Assembly: GCA_015478945.1 (NCBI GenBank)
Contig: JABUQX010022006.1
Location: 1 to 64,000 of the forward strand
Length of the DNA stretch: 64,000 nucleotides
Direction of reading: 5' to 3'
Origin: Trachelipus rathkii
Lineage: Eukaryota; Arthropoda; Malacostraca; Isopoda; Trachelipodidae
In this document: positions 32,409 through 45,494 of the stretch, piece by piece
Layout of the letters: the number at the start of each line of letters is the position of its first letter
Numbering within the stretch: the stretch's first letter is position 1
Position numbers and translations under genes: made by a program
The notes under the pieces: generated by a model
Databases searched by the model: none
What the model was told of the DNA's origin: nothing
What the model saw: only the letters and a program-made list of their open reading frames with translations

Positions 32409-35400
32409 ATCTATACTATATTTATTTATATTAATATTTTTTTTATAGTTTAGTCTCCCTTAAATTCCATTTTCTACGATAAATAATTTTTAGAGGTAAC
32501 TAAATTAAAAAAAAAAATAAAAATAATGCACGACGCCCATTTACCTCGGAAACGTCGTCGCCATATAGTGACGTTTCGTAAAAGCCCAAAATAAATGACT
32601 CTACGCGTTTAAAAGCTTAGAACATCGTTAAGCGTAATAGTTGTTCTAATAGTGACGTTTCACAGGAACCGTTTATAACTCAAAAGGTCTAAGTCAAAAT
32701 CGCTCTCCAAAAAGTCGACCTCGGAAAAAATTGAAATTTTTTTTTTCGAATTTTGACTTAGACCTTCGACTTATTAACGGTACTGAATAATGGTCACTAT
32801 AATAATAATTATTACGCTTAACGAAAGTTCGCCCAGAGAATATTACCGTTTGATCGTTCGAGGTCGTTTTTATGGTAATCGAGAAACGTCATTATATTAT
32901 AGTGACGCCGTAGAGTAAACCCGGCCTCGATTGATCCCCTCCGAGGATCGTCTCGGTAATTACGAAACGTCACTATCGTATTTTGAGGAAAAAAACGAAA
33001 AGTTCTCGGATAAAGGTATGATGAAAATTAGGAAAAAATTAAGAACATAGAAAAAATAAACAAGTACTGAAAAGTGAATACCTGAATATCAATTCTTAAT
33101 ATAAATATCGACGTAAAAGAAATCTTAAAGGTCCCCACTTACGCTTAGATCGGGGCACAAAATAACGTAACTTTTCACTTCTCGGGAGATATTGCAAAAT
33201 AAATTTTTCGTTCCTTAAGCGAGTTTTTTTTCGAGGGAAGTGTACTTTAAATATATTAATATTTTTTTTAATTTAGTCTCCCTTAAATTCAGTTTTCTAT
33301 GAAAAATAATTTTTTGAGGTAACTAAACAAAAAATAATGAAAAAAAACAACGCATGACAAATTTTTCGTTCCTTAAGCGAGTTTTTTTTTCGAGGGAAGT
33401 CTACTTTAAATATATTAAGCCCATTTCCTGTAGGCTTTGAACGATTTTTCGCTACATTTATTTATATTAATATTTTTTTATAGTTTGGTCTTCCTTAAAT
33501 TCATTTTTCTACGATAAATAATTTTTAGAGGAAACTAAATTAAAAAAAAAAAAAAAAATATTGCACGACGCCCATTTACCTCGGAAACGTCGTCGCCATA
33601 TAGTGACGTTTCGTAAAAGCCCAAAATAAATGACTCTACGCGTTTAGAATCCATTTTTTTAAGCTTAGAACATCGTTAGGCGTAATAATAGTTCCAATAG
33701 TGACGTTTCATAGTAACCGTTTATAAGTCAAAAGGTCTATTTCAAAATAGCTCTCGAAAAAGTCGACCTCGGAAAAATTTGAATTTTTTTTTCGAATTTT
33801 GGATTAGACCTTCGACTTATAAACGGTACTGAATAATGGTCACTATAATAATAATTAATACGCTTAACGAAAGTTCATACCAGAGAATATTGCCGTTTGA
33901 TTGTTCGAGGTCGTTTTTATGGTAATCGAGAAACGTCATTTTTTATAGTGACGCCGTAGAGTAAACCCGGCCTCGATTGAACCCCTCCGAGGATCGTCTC
34001 GGTAAGTACGAAACGTCACTATCGTATTTTGAGGAAAAAAAACGAAAAGTTCAGGGATAAAGGTATGATGAAAATTAGGAAAAATTAAGAACATATAAAA
34101 AATAAACAATTAATGAAAAGTGAATGCCTGAATATCAATTCTTAATATAAATATCGACGTAGAGAAATCTTAAAGGTCCCCACTTACGTTTAGATCGGGG
34201 CACAAAATAACGTAACTTTTTACTTCTCGGGATTTTTTTAAGCTTAGAACATCGTTAGGCGTAATAATAGTTCCAATAGTGACGTTTCATCGGACCGTTT
34301 ATAACTCAAAAGGTCTATTTCAAAATAGCTCTAGAAAAAGTCGACCTCGGAAAAATTTGAATTTTTTTTTTCGAATTTTGAATTAGACCTTCGACCTATA
34401 AACGGTACTGAATAATGGTCACTATAATAATAATTAATACGCTTAACGAAAGTTCATACCAGAGAATATTGCCGTTTGATTGTTCGAGGTCGTTTTTATG
34501 GTAATCGAGAAACGTCATTTTTTATAGTGACGCCGTAGAGTAAACCCGGCCTCGATTGAACCCCTCCAAGGATCGTCTCGGTAATTACGAAACGTAACTA
34601 TCGTATTTTGAGGAAAAAAAACGAAAAGTTCAAGGATAAAGGTATGATGAAAATTAGGAAAAATTAAGAACATATAAATAATAAACAATTAATGAAAAGT
34701 GAATGCCTGAATATCAATTCTTAATATAAATATCGACGTAGAGAAATCTTAAAGGTCCCCACTTACGTTTAGATCGGGGCACAAAATAACGTAACTTTTT
34801 ACTTCTCGGGAGATGTTGCAAAATAAATTTTTCGTTCTTAAGCGAGTTTTTTTTCGACGGCAAGTGTACTTTAAATATATTAATATTTTTTTTTAATTTG
34901 GTCTCCCTTAAATTCAGTTTTCTATGAAAAATAATTTTTAGAGGTAACTAAACAAAAAATAACTAAAAAAACCACGCACGACGCCCATTTTCTATAGGCT
35001 TTGGGCGATTTTTTGCTACACGAAAAGTTCACGGATAAAGGTCTGATGAAAATTAGGAAAAATTAGGAAGATAGAAAAAATAAACAATTAATGATAACTA
35101 ATACCTGAACATCAATTCTTATTATAAATATCGAAGTAATGAAATCTTAAAGGTCCCCACTTACGCTTCGATCGGGGAACAAAATAACGTAACTTTTCTC
35201 GTTCCCTAAGCGAGTTTTTTTTCGAGGGCGAGTGTACTTTAAACATATTATTATTTTTTTTAATTTAGTCTCCCTTAAATTCAGTTTTCTATAAAAAAAA
35301 ATTTTTTTTAGAGGTAACTAAACAAGAAATAATTAAAAAAAAACAACGCACGACGCCCATTTCTTGTAGGCTTTGAGCGATTTTTCGCTACACTAAAAAT

Positions 35401-37098
35401 TAACGTAAAAAAAATCTCAAAGGTACCCTCCTACGGTTCGCTCGGGGCACGAAATAACGTTACCCTCTACTTTTCGGGAGATGGTGCAAAATAAATTTTT
35501 TGTTCCTTAAGCGAGTTTTTTCTTCCCAAGAGAGAAACCAAAAAAAAAAAAAGTTACGGAATCTAAGTCTGTAAAGAATGGATAATAATCAGTTATTCAC
35601 ATATTGGATATTTATTTTTTTCCTTCGTTCTTAATTTTTCTTAAAGTCTTAATTATTTATCATCATCTATACTATATTTATTTATATTAATATTTTTTTA
35701 TAGTTTAGTCTCCCTTAAATTCAATTTTCTACGATAAATAATTTTTAGAGGAAACTAAATTAAAAAAAAAAAATATTGCACGACGCCCATTTACCTCGGA
35801 AACGTCGTCACCATATATTGACGTTTCGTAAAAGCCCAAAATAAATGACTCTACGCGTTTAGAATCCATTTTTTACGCTTAGAACATCGTTAAGCGTAAT
35901 AATTGTTCCAATAGTGACGTTTCACAGGAACCGTTTATAAGTCAAAAGGTCTAAGTCAAAATCGCTCTCCAAAAAGTCGACCTCGGAAAAAATTGAAATT
36001 TTTTTTTTCGAATTTTGCCTTAGACCTTCGACTTATTAACGGTACTGAATAATGGTCACTATAATAATAATTATTACGCTTAACGAAAGTTCGTCCCAGA
36101 GAATATTGCCGTTTGATCGTTCGAGGTCGTTTTTATGGTAATCGAGAAACGTCATTATGTTATAGTGACGCCGTAGAGTAAACACGGCCTCGATTGATCC
36201 CCTCCGAGGATCGTCTCGGTAATTACGAAACGTCACTATCGTATTTTGAGGAAAAAAACGAAAAGTTCACGGATAAAGGTATGATGAAAATTAGGAAAAA
36301 TTAATAACATAGAAAAAATAAACAAGTACTGAAAAGTGATTACCTGAATATTAATTCTTAATATAAATATCGACGTAAAGAAATCTTAAAGGTCCCCACT
36401 TACGCTTAGATCGGGGCACGAAATAACGTAACTTTTTACTTCTCGGGAGATGTTGCAAAATAAATTTTTCGTTCCTTAAGCGAGTTTTTTTTTCGAGGGA
36501 AGTGTACTTTAAATATATTAATAATTTTTTTTTAATAAGAATAAATAAAAAATATTGCACGACGCCCATTTACCTCGGAAACGTCGTCGCCATATAGTGA
36601 CGTTTCGTAAAAGCCCAAAATAAATGACTCTACGCGTTTAGAATCCATTTTTTTAAGCTAGAGAATATTGCCGTTTGATTGTTCGAGGTCGTTTTTATAG
36701 TAATCGAGAAACGTCATTTTTTATAGTGACGCCGTAGAGTATACCTGGCCTCGATTGAACCCCTCCGAGGATCGTCTCGGTAATTACGAAACGTCACTAT
36801 CGTATTTGAGAAAAAAACTAAAAATGAACGTAAAAAAAATCTCAAAGGTACCCTCCTACGGTTCGCTCGGGGCACGAAATAACGTTACCCTCTACTTTTC
36901 GGAAGATGGTGCAAAATAAATTTTTTGTTCCTTAAGCGAGTTTTTTCCCAAAAAAGAAAAAAAAAAAAAAAAGTTACGGAATCTAAGTCTGTAAAAATTG
37001 ATAATAATCAGTTATCCACATATTGGATATTTATTTTTTTCCTTCGTTCTTAATTTTTCTTAAAGTCTTAATTATTTATCATCATCTATAGTCTATAC

Positions 37099-37476
37099 CA
37101 GTGGTTCTCAAACTGTGTGAGGCTTCACATTTGGGTGGCGCAGCTTCCACTCAGGGGTGACGCGAAAGTTTGAACATTTTCATAATTATATTTCAGTTTT
37201 CATTTAAAAATTTTAATCGATTTTGAATTTTCCAACTTTGAACTTTGTTAAGAATATTTTAGTTATGTTATTCTTATATATTCATATATTAAGGGGCAAA
37301 TCCTAGGAATGCTTTTGGCATGCTGTGATCATGCAAAATTATTGCAATTTTTTGATTAATGATAGACCCTATTTTATAAATTGGAAGACTTTCTTTTTAG
37401 AATCTAACATGGGGTGACTTCGGCAAACTTGAATTAGTCATGGGTACCGCGAATCGAAAAAGTTTGAGAACCACCG
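37099..37476 (+). mobile_element. hAT MITE, copy with clear target duplication
   Basis: Complete copy flanked by gtctatac and gtctaaac (7 of 8 identical), inserted in a forward monomer. It gives the true 8-base target duplication of the family. Confidence 0.88.
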
Positions 37477-39520
37477 GTCTAAACTATATTTGTTTATATT
37501 AATATTTTTTTATAGTTTAGTCTCCCTTAAATTCAATTTTCTACGATAAATAATTTTTAGAGGAAACTAAATTAAAAAAAAAAAAAAATTGCACGACGCC
37601 CATTTATCTCGGAAACGTCGCCGCCATATAGTGACGTTTCGTAAAAGCCCAAAATAAATGACTCTACGCGTTTAGAATCCATTTCTTACGCTTAGAACAT
37701 CGTTAAGCGTAATAATTGTTCCAATAGTAACGTTTCACAGGAACCGTTTATAACTCAAAAGGTCTAAGTCAAAAGCGCTCTCCAAAAAGTCGACCTCGGA
37801 AAAAATTGAATTTTTTTTCGAATTTTGACTTAGACCTTCGACTTATTAACGGTACTGAATAATGGTCACTATAATAATAATTATTACGCTTAACGAAAGT
37901 TCGTCCCAGAGAATATTGCCGTTTGATCGTTCGAGGTCGTTTTTATGGTAAACGTCATTATATTATAGTGACGCCGTAGAGTAAACATGGCCTCGATTGA
38001 TCCCCTACGAGGATCGTCTCGGTAATTACGAAACGTCACTATCGTATTTTGAGGAAAAAAAAGAAAAGTTCACGGATAAAGGTATGATGAAAATTAGGAA
38101 AAATTAAGAACATAGAAAAAATAAACAAGTACTGAAAAGTGAATACCTGAATATCAATTCTTAATATAAATATCGACGTAAAGAAATCTTAAAGGTCTCC
38201 ACTTACGCTTAGATCGGGGCACAAAATAACGTAACTTTTACCTCTCGGGAAATGTTGCAAAATAAATTTTCGTTCCTTAAGCGAGTTTTAGGAAGTGTAC
38301 TTTAAATATATAATTTTTTTTCAATTTAGTCTCCCTTAAATTCGATTTTCTATCGCATTTTGGTAACTAAACAAAATAATTAAAAAAAAAACATTACGAC
38401 CCACATTTCCTATAGGCTTTGAGCGATTTTTCGCTTTCTAAACGCGTAGAGAGTCATTTATTTCGGGCTTTTACGAAACGTCACTGTGACGCGTTTGATC
38501 GTTCGAGGTCGTTTTTTATGGTAATCGAGAAACGTCATTATATTATAGTGACGCCGTAGAGAAAACCCGGCATTTTGCACCACCCCCCTCCGAGGATCGT
38601 CTCGGTAATTACGAAACGTCACTATCGTATTTTGAGGAAAAAAACGAAAAGTTCACTGATAAAGGTATGATGAAAATTTGGAAAAAATTAAGAACATAGA
38701 AAAATAAACAACAAGTACTGAAAAGTGAATACCTGAATATCAATTCTTAATATAAATATCGACGTAAAGAAATCTTAAAGGTCCCCACTTACGCTTAGAT
38801 CAGGGCACAAAATAACGTAACTTTTTACTTCTCGGGAGATGTTGCAAAATTTGTTTTCGAGGGAAGTGTACTTTAAATATATTAATATTTTTTTTAATTT
38901 AGTCTCCCTTAAATTCAGTTTTCTATGAAAAATAATTTTTAGAGGTAACTAAACAAAAAATAATAAAAAAAAACAACGCATGACGCCCATTTCCTGTAGG
39001 CTTTGAGCGATTTTTCGCTACATTTATTTATATTAATATTTTTTTATAGCTTAGTCTCCCTTAAATTCAATTTTCTACGATAATTTTTTTTTAGAGGAAA
39101 CTAAATTAAAAAAATAAATAAAAAATATTGCACGACGCCCATTTACCTCGGAAACGTCGTCGCCATATAGTGACGTTTCGTAAAAGCCCAAAATAAATGA
39201 CTCTACGCGTTTAGAATCCATTTTTTTAAGCTTAGAACATCGTTAAGCGTAATAATAGTTCCAATAGTGACGTTTCATAGGAACCGTTTATAACTCAAAA
39301 GGTCTATTTCAAAATTGCTCTCGAAAAAGTCGACCTCGGAAAAATTTGATTTTTTTTTTTCGAATTTTGAATTTGAACTTCGACGTATAAACGGTACTGA
39401 ATAATAGTCACTATAATAATAAATATTACGCTTAACGAAAGTTCATCCCAGAGAATATTGCCGTTTGATCGTTCGAGGTCGTTTTTATGGTAATCGAGAA
39501 ACGTCATTTTTTATATAGAT

Positions 39521-39637
39521 ATTTTTTGTGTGATAATCAATATAAACGCATCATCAGCAATAATTTTGATACTAACAATAGAAACATTTTTTTGTGTAAA
39601 AATCAATATTAACGCATCATCAGCAACAATTTTGATT
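39521..39637 (+). repeat. 65-base tandem duplication
   Basis: The stretch attttttgtgtgataatcaa...cgcatcatcagcaa...aattttgat occurs at 39521 and again, slightly changed, at 39586, immediately after the end of array II. Confidence 0.75.
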
Positions 39638-39659
39638 CTATCTCAATGATATATACATC

Positions 39660-40490
39660 AACATCAGTTATTTTATTGGTTTTCTCGAGAAAAACTCGCT
39701 TAGAGAACGAAAAATTTATTTTGCTTCAACTAACGAGAAGTCAAAAGTAACGTCATTTCGTGCCCCGAACGGAGCTTAAGGGGGGAACTCTTGAGATTTT
39801 TTTTACGTTAATTTTCAAAGTGTTCTTAAGAAGGCGTGAAAACCCTTAAAAGTAACGAGGGGTGTCTAAGCTGCTTTTAGTTTCTCGACATCCAAAACCG
39901 CTTTGAAAAATTCTCGACGGAACGCGATAGGCGACCACAGTTTCGATCTATTACTTCTTAATCACGCGCTTAACCTTACTCGGCAACGCGAAGTCCAGAT
40001 TCCGTAATTTTTTTTATCTTCCTCGAGAAATACTCGCTTAGGGAACGAAAAATTTATTTTGCCCCAACTCTCGAGAAGTCGAAAGTAAAGGTTATTTGGT
40101 GCCCCGATTGGAGCGTAAGGGGGGAAGAACCCTTGAGATTTTTTCACGTTAATTTTCAAAGTGTTCTTTAGAAGGCCCAACACCCCACGGAAAGTAACGA
40201 GGGGCGTATAAGAACTCTCCAGCTGCTTTTAGTTTCGCGATATCCGAAGCCGCTTCGAAAAAATGATCGACGGATCGCGAAAGGCGACCGACCGCAGTTT
40301 CGATCTATTACTTCCTTAAAACACGCTAAACCTTACTCGGCTACTCGAAGTCCTAGATTCCGTAATTTTTTTCGGCTTTCTCGAGAAAAACTCGCTTAGG
40401 GAACGACAAATTTATTTAGTCCCATCTCCCGAGAAGTCGAAAGTAACGTTATTTCGTTCCCCGAGTGAACCGTAGGAGGGTGCCAATTGG
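39660..40490 (-). repeat. Eroded half-monomers, reverse orientation
   Basis: Three reverse copies of the half-unit (ctcgcttag.gaacgaaaaa, gagaagtc.aaagtaacg, gtgccccga) near 39690, 40030 and 40390. The first two are followed by a shared roughly 200-base segment (ctgcttttagtttc.cga, gacggaacgcga/gacggatcgcga) not seen in the main arrays. Unit about 350 bases. Confidence 0.75.
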
Positions 40491-40854
40491 TTCTTTAATA
40501 TTCCAAGTTAATGTAAATTTTTTTTTCAAAAATTATTACCAAACACGTTTCGTTTTGATTATTAACCTAAATATATATGATTAACTCACGAATAACAAAA
40601 TTAGAAACGAAGATGTGATTTGCACTTAGCTTCTTATAATTAAAGAGGTATAAATAAGAATGAAAAAAAAAAAATTTGTAAACTATTTTTTATTAGCATG
40701 AAGAAAGATAATGGAATGTATATCAGTGGTCTCAAACTTTTCGAAATTCGCGGCCTCCCTGACATATCAAGTTTGCAGAAGTACACCCATGTTAGATTCT
40801 CAAAAAGAAGCGTCTTTACAATCTAAAAATAGGGTCTATTATGTATCATTAACT

Positions 40855-40873
40855 ACAAATATATTATATATAT

Positions 40874-40906
<33 letters not shown>

Positions 40907-40947
40907 ATATATATATATTAATTATATATATATATATATTATAATAG

Positions 40948-40980
<33 letters not shown>

Positions 40981-41085
40981 ATATATTATATTATAATTAT
41001 AATATAATATTAAAATTAAATAAAAATTATTTTATTATAATTAATAATATATAATATATATATAATATTATATATTACAAAAGGC
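40855..41085. repeat. TA-rich microsatellite in the hAT element
   Basis: Imperfect TATA/ATTAT repeat between the element's left end and the decayed 3' part of the transposase gene. Confidence 0.85.
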
Positions 41086-41716
41086 TTGAATTAAATTAAA
41101 TTACCTTTAATTAGTCAATTAGTGGGATGGAATGAGCGCGTTGATTGCAACTTTTCAAATAATTGGTGAATCGACTTGGATACAGCCACCCTATTTTCGT
41201 TTTCTACGTTTGATCTTTGATGATATTAGTTTTTATTACGCTACAGCCGAAATCCAGCTTCGCATAAATAAAATCGCAAATAGGAATTAAAATTTTTTTG
41301 GCTTTACCGCTCAGGAATGGATATCATTTATTTACCGACACCAAATTCTGTTAATTTCCATGACACTAAATTGTATTTTCAACGAATTGTTCGCAAAGAC
41401 AATTCAATTAGATTTCCTTTATTCCACGCAATCGGTAAAGTCAGTGGAAGCAGCAACATTAAATGGATCTTGAATCCATGAAAACTTATCCATATGATCG
41501 TTTTAAAAAATTCTCAAACCCGGCAAAAGTGTGATAAGCTGTTCTTCAGAAATGGATTTCTATCACGAGAGAAAATCATCCCTTTTGGGAAGTCAAAATA
41601 GTGTTGCAAAAATTGAAACATTCTTTGCCTCACTCTTCATTCATTGTTATTTTTCCATAATTTAGTTTTTTTATGAAAGCCGAAATTTTCTCAATCCCTT
41701 TCAAAATGTGCATGTA

Positions 41717-42979
41717 TCATCTCCCTTGCAGGAGAGATTCAGAAGCATTCAGCTCTTTAAAAAAAATATCACATAAGTATGCTAGCTTTAGCAGAAAATC
41801 TTCGTTAACAAAATAATCGGCATATTTGTGGTCTTCCTCTTTAAGGAAAATATAAATTTCCTGTCGCAGTTCATACGTTCGATCCAATACGTTACCACGA
41901 GAGAGCCATCGCGAAGTGCTGAAGTACAATAAAGACGAATGCTCAGATCCCATCTCATCGCATAATTTTTTGAAAAACCTTGCCTTCAAAGGCCGAGTTT
42001 TTATAAAATTAACTACATTCACTACATATTCGAAGACTGTGTTCAATGTAGGACTCAGAAATTTGGATGCGAGTGCTTCCCTGCGAAAAATGCAATGGGT
42101 CCACAGTGCATCAGGAGCTTTGCTTCGAATAAGTGCCTGCAATCCTCCGTAACATCCGGACATAGCCCGAGCACCATCAGTGCAGACACCAACGCACTTT
42201 GCCCACTCCAAATTATTTTCCATTATAAAAGAATCGAGGATCTCGAACAAATCTTGAGCCTTAGCACCAGTAATAATACTTTTACAAAAGAGAAGTTCTT
42301 CTATAATGGTAATATTGTCCGTAAACCGCACATAACAAATCAAATGGGCATCATTATTATTATTTGTGGCTTCATCCAGCTGCAGCCCAAATTCCTTTCC
42401 TTTTATTTTATCAATTAATTGCTCATTGAGGTCCTCCGCTATGTGTTGTATTCGACGACTGATGGTGTCATTGGACAGAGGCACTTTTGAAAGCAGATTT
42501 CCAGCAGACTCACCGATCATTATGCTCACCATATCTACAGCAGCTGGTAGAATCAGTTCTTCCGCGATAGTATGAGGCTTCTCACATTTTGCAATTCTAT
42601 GTGCCACCTTGTAGGATGCTAGCAAAGCATTGCTTGGAACTGATGCATGCTTAGTAAAACTACCCTTGTGCTGATTTAATTCTCTTAACTTTCTTGTAAA
42701 ATAGTCCCGAGATTTATTAACCATAGAGGCATGATTGGTTTCTAAATGGCGTTTCAACTTACTTGGTACCATGCAGTCTGGTGACAAAATTTTCATGCAA
42801 AGTACACACTGCGGCCTATCTTCACCGTGGAATTCTGTCGACGTAAACCCAAAATCCAAATAACTGTCATCATATTTTCGATATTTATGCTTCTTCATGC
42901 TCGTGCCACTGGTTGACGATGTATCATCTTCTCTTTCACTCTCAGAACGCTTATTACTTTTTACTAAAAAATGATCCAT
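41717..42979 (-). pseudogene. hAT transposase (ZBED5/Buster-like), C-terminus decayed
   Basis: From ATG 42979 the frame is open for 420 residues. Seen: BED-type finger (CVLCMKILSPDC...HLETNH), the catalytic region GLQLDEATNNNND with the first Asp, CVGVCTDGARAMSGCYGG with the second, and ESLLQGR where the frame stops. Downstream, 41110-41716, the expected C-terminal dimerisation half is recognisable in shifting frames (LCEAGF near 41250, RVAVSKSIHQLFEKL near 41160) but broken by stops, and the conserved E is lost with it. CIFRREALASK replaces the usual His of this family with Arg. Family length is about 600-700 residues, so this is about two thirds. Inactive. Confidence 0.85.
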
Positions 42980-43086
42980 TTTTTTAAATTGCGACAAGAA
43001 ATAAACAATTATTTCAAAACGGCAGTTAGTGTTTTAGTTACTAAATAAATTATAATTATATTTGCTTTCACTTGACACTTCCCTAA

Positions 43087-43093
<7 letters not shown>

Positions 43094-43160
<67 letters not shown>

Positions 43161-43245
43161 TATATATTTATATATATATAATATAAATATTATAATATAT
43201 AATATATTATATATACTATATAATTATATATATATATATATTATA
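43094..43245. repeat. (TA)n microsatellite in the hAT element
   Basis: About 75 bases of TA repeat followed by looser TA-rich DNA upstream of the transposase start. Confidence 0.9.
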
Positions 43246-43716
43246 TTAAATTTTGAAGAATTCTTTCCTTCACTTAATAATAATTATATTAACGACATTC
43301 ACTCGTCACAATCTATCTATTTTACTACTAATACAGCGTGAACCCGAAAAAATTCTATGTAGAATCAGAACTTGTCGATAAACGTATAAAAACGTTCAAA
43401 TTCGTTTGCTAATTTTTTAATTTTACATATATATCCGTTTTCTATAGAAATCCGTTTTCTATAACACGGATTTCTTTTAATAAATAAAATAAGGATAACA
43501 ACTAAAATCATGACTTAACAAAGTCGGAAAATTCAAAATCGATTAAAATTTTTAAATGAAAACTGAAATACAATTATGAAAATGTTCAAATCTTTCTCGT
43601 CACCCCTGAGGGGAAGCTGCGTCACCCCAAGGTGACGCATCACACAGTTTGAGAACCACTGATATTATAATTTATATTTGGGAAACTAATATTTAAATAA
43701 ATTAATACCATCTCAC

Positions 43717-43947
43717 CTGATAATATTATAAATGGGAAGTGGGTGGGATAACTCCTCCGATCAGTCTAATCTTCGCCGAGAATAAGAACAACGGCACCGC
43801 GATAGTGGCTTCCAAAGAAAATATCGTCACCTAGCGCTCGAAGGAATAGCACGAAAAATCACAGTCTTGAACAGAAGAGGAGGTATCCGCACTCGCAATG
43901 GCACTGTCGATAACTGATGGCATCGATGGCTCACTTCCTCTTTTATA
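43717..43947 (-). promoter_or_regulatory. Orphan TATA/Inr promoter and first exon, block B
   Basis: TATAAAAG (43947 to 43940), TCAGTT with A at 43915, and donor ATCAG/GTGAGA at 43717, the same as 25330-25100. Here the rest of the Ser/Arg-rich gene is absent: 55 bases past the donor lies the hAT element, whose transposase is on the same strand. The promoter therefore points into the transposon. Confidence 0.65.
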
Positions 43948-44535
43948 CTATTTAAATGCCGATGTCAGCAAATTTTAGAGTGCGATAACACGTGTCACTC
44001 ACAGGTGTGCGTAAAAAAATAAAAGAAAATACCTACAATAATCATCAAAAAATAAACAAATGAATTTTTAATTTTGCCTCAAAACAATTTTTGGCATAAA
44101 AAAATGTTATATATACATATCCATTTTTATTATCTATTTGCGCATATAAATAAGAAACAAGTGCTTAACAAAATTGAAAAAAAGGATGCAAACAAATGTT
44201 AAAAAGTAAATTGAAAAATGTCGCTAAATTACTTAATCATAGGGCCCGGTAGCTAGCTATCTAAGCATTTCACTCACCATTTTTATCAACGGTTTGAGAT
44301 TAGAAATGAAAAAGAAACGATGAAAAACAAACGCTTTTCTAAGTTATTCGAACAAAACATAAAAAAAGGTGCGAATATATTATGATTTCTTTTAAAAAAT
44401 ATTAATAATATATATATGTATAAAAAAAAATTAAAGTAGCGGAGAAGTTTTGGACTGATCGATTTGGCTATTTCGAAAAACCAAATTTTGGGCGTATTGA
44501 TTAGGTTTATAGGTGCCTCTTCTCGTCAACTGCTG

Positions 44536-45273
44536 TCATATAACGGAAAACATCACTAAAACTAATGAAAGGACGCCAAGTAAACACAAAAATATTACAA
44601 TAATGTAATCTCGGAATGAGGTTCCGCTTTCGTCTTGTTTTTGTTCTAATTCGATTGCTAATGTTAAATTTTTGTAACAGAAAATATGATCACATTTTCC
44701 AAATATGTAAAATCCGCAATACTTTATCGTTTGTGAATCGAACGGGATCATGATTTTATCCTCTATCGTATTAGTCGATAGGTTGAGAGCTTTATTATTG
44801 TTTTTAAAATGTAACGACGAACACGCGTTCGTTTTTGCCGTATTAGAAGTATATTGGAATACAACAATTAGGGAATGAGAATTTTTTTTAAGATCGTACT
44901 TTAATATAATAATATTCTTATACAAAAAAGGATGTTGGGAAAAAAAATTGTCCTAGGTCAATAGTTGAACGTCCTTCGGAAAAGTTAGTCTTTTGCCAGT
45001 GAACGAATAAAGATCGTTGTGTTTGCATATTTCTCCTACTTCGACGGAATGTAGTATAATAAAAAGGTCGTCTAAATCTTGGCAATATTTCGATTTTGAA
45101 AAATATAACGTTGAGCTTTGCGTATAATTGAAGAAAATGTATTCGTTTCTATGTTGCAAAGCGACTCAGTATACATTTTTCGCTAGAATATCGCTATTCC
45201 AATCGATGGTCGAATCAGCAGCTCGCGATAGATAAAAAGCGAGAGCCAAAACGAGCGGTTTGACGAATGCCAT
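44536..45273 (-). pseudogene. Signal-peptide membrane protein, two in-frame stops (B)
   Basis: Copy of the 26018-26785 gene. ATG at 45273; the same in-frame TGA (45168-45166) and TAG (44955-44953). The 68 codons between the two stops are identical in protein to copy A. The C-terminal part has about ten substitutions, and a TGT-to-TGA change ends the frame eight residues early, just after the transmembrane helix (LVMFSVI), removing the basic tail. Confidence 0.6.
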
Positions 45274-45494
45274 CTTCTCGCCTGAATACGCAAAAACTGA
45301 GCTAAAGTTGTTACTTGGGCTGATTTTATTTAAAGATGTTAACGTTCAACGGAATTTTAATTTATCGTTTCCATGAAACAAATATCGAAAATCAATTATT
45401 TAAATTTCTTCACCTCAACAAGAAATTTATTAGAACTGAATGAAAGTCAGCGGATATTTTAGAATAATGAATAAATTTTTATAATTTATTTTAT

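Larger units (their letters stand above)
30285..39520. repeat. Tandem array II, with a central orientation flip
   Basis: Same satellite as array I. 30285-32035 is in reverse orientation; from 32409 on it is forward, with anchors near 33102, 34148, 34731, 36362, 38165 and 38750. Monomers are often partial (584-base spacing at 34148-34731; fused pieces at 33360, 34230, 35020, 36655, 38430). MITEs lie at 30512, 32036 and 37099. The array ends at about 39510 in acgtcattttttatata. Confidence 0.92.
40724..43661 (-). mobile_element. hAT (Buster-type) transposon, inactive
   Basis: 2.9 kb between CAGTGGTCTCAAACT and AGTTTGAGAACCACTG. The outer about 120 bases of each end match the MITEs, making this the family's long member. 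It carries a broken transposase gene on the minus strand and TA-rich tracts near both ends. The flanks atgtatat and atattata are not a target duplication, so one side has probably been rearranged. Its right end touches the start of block B. Confidence 0.88.

Noticed and set aside
42979..43661. A spliced fusion from the block B promoter into the transposase as an established feature
   Set aside because: No convincing acceptor just before ATG 42979; kept only as a testable finding.
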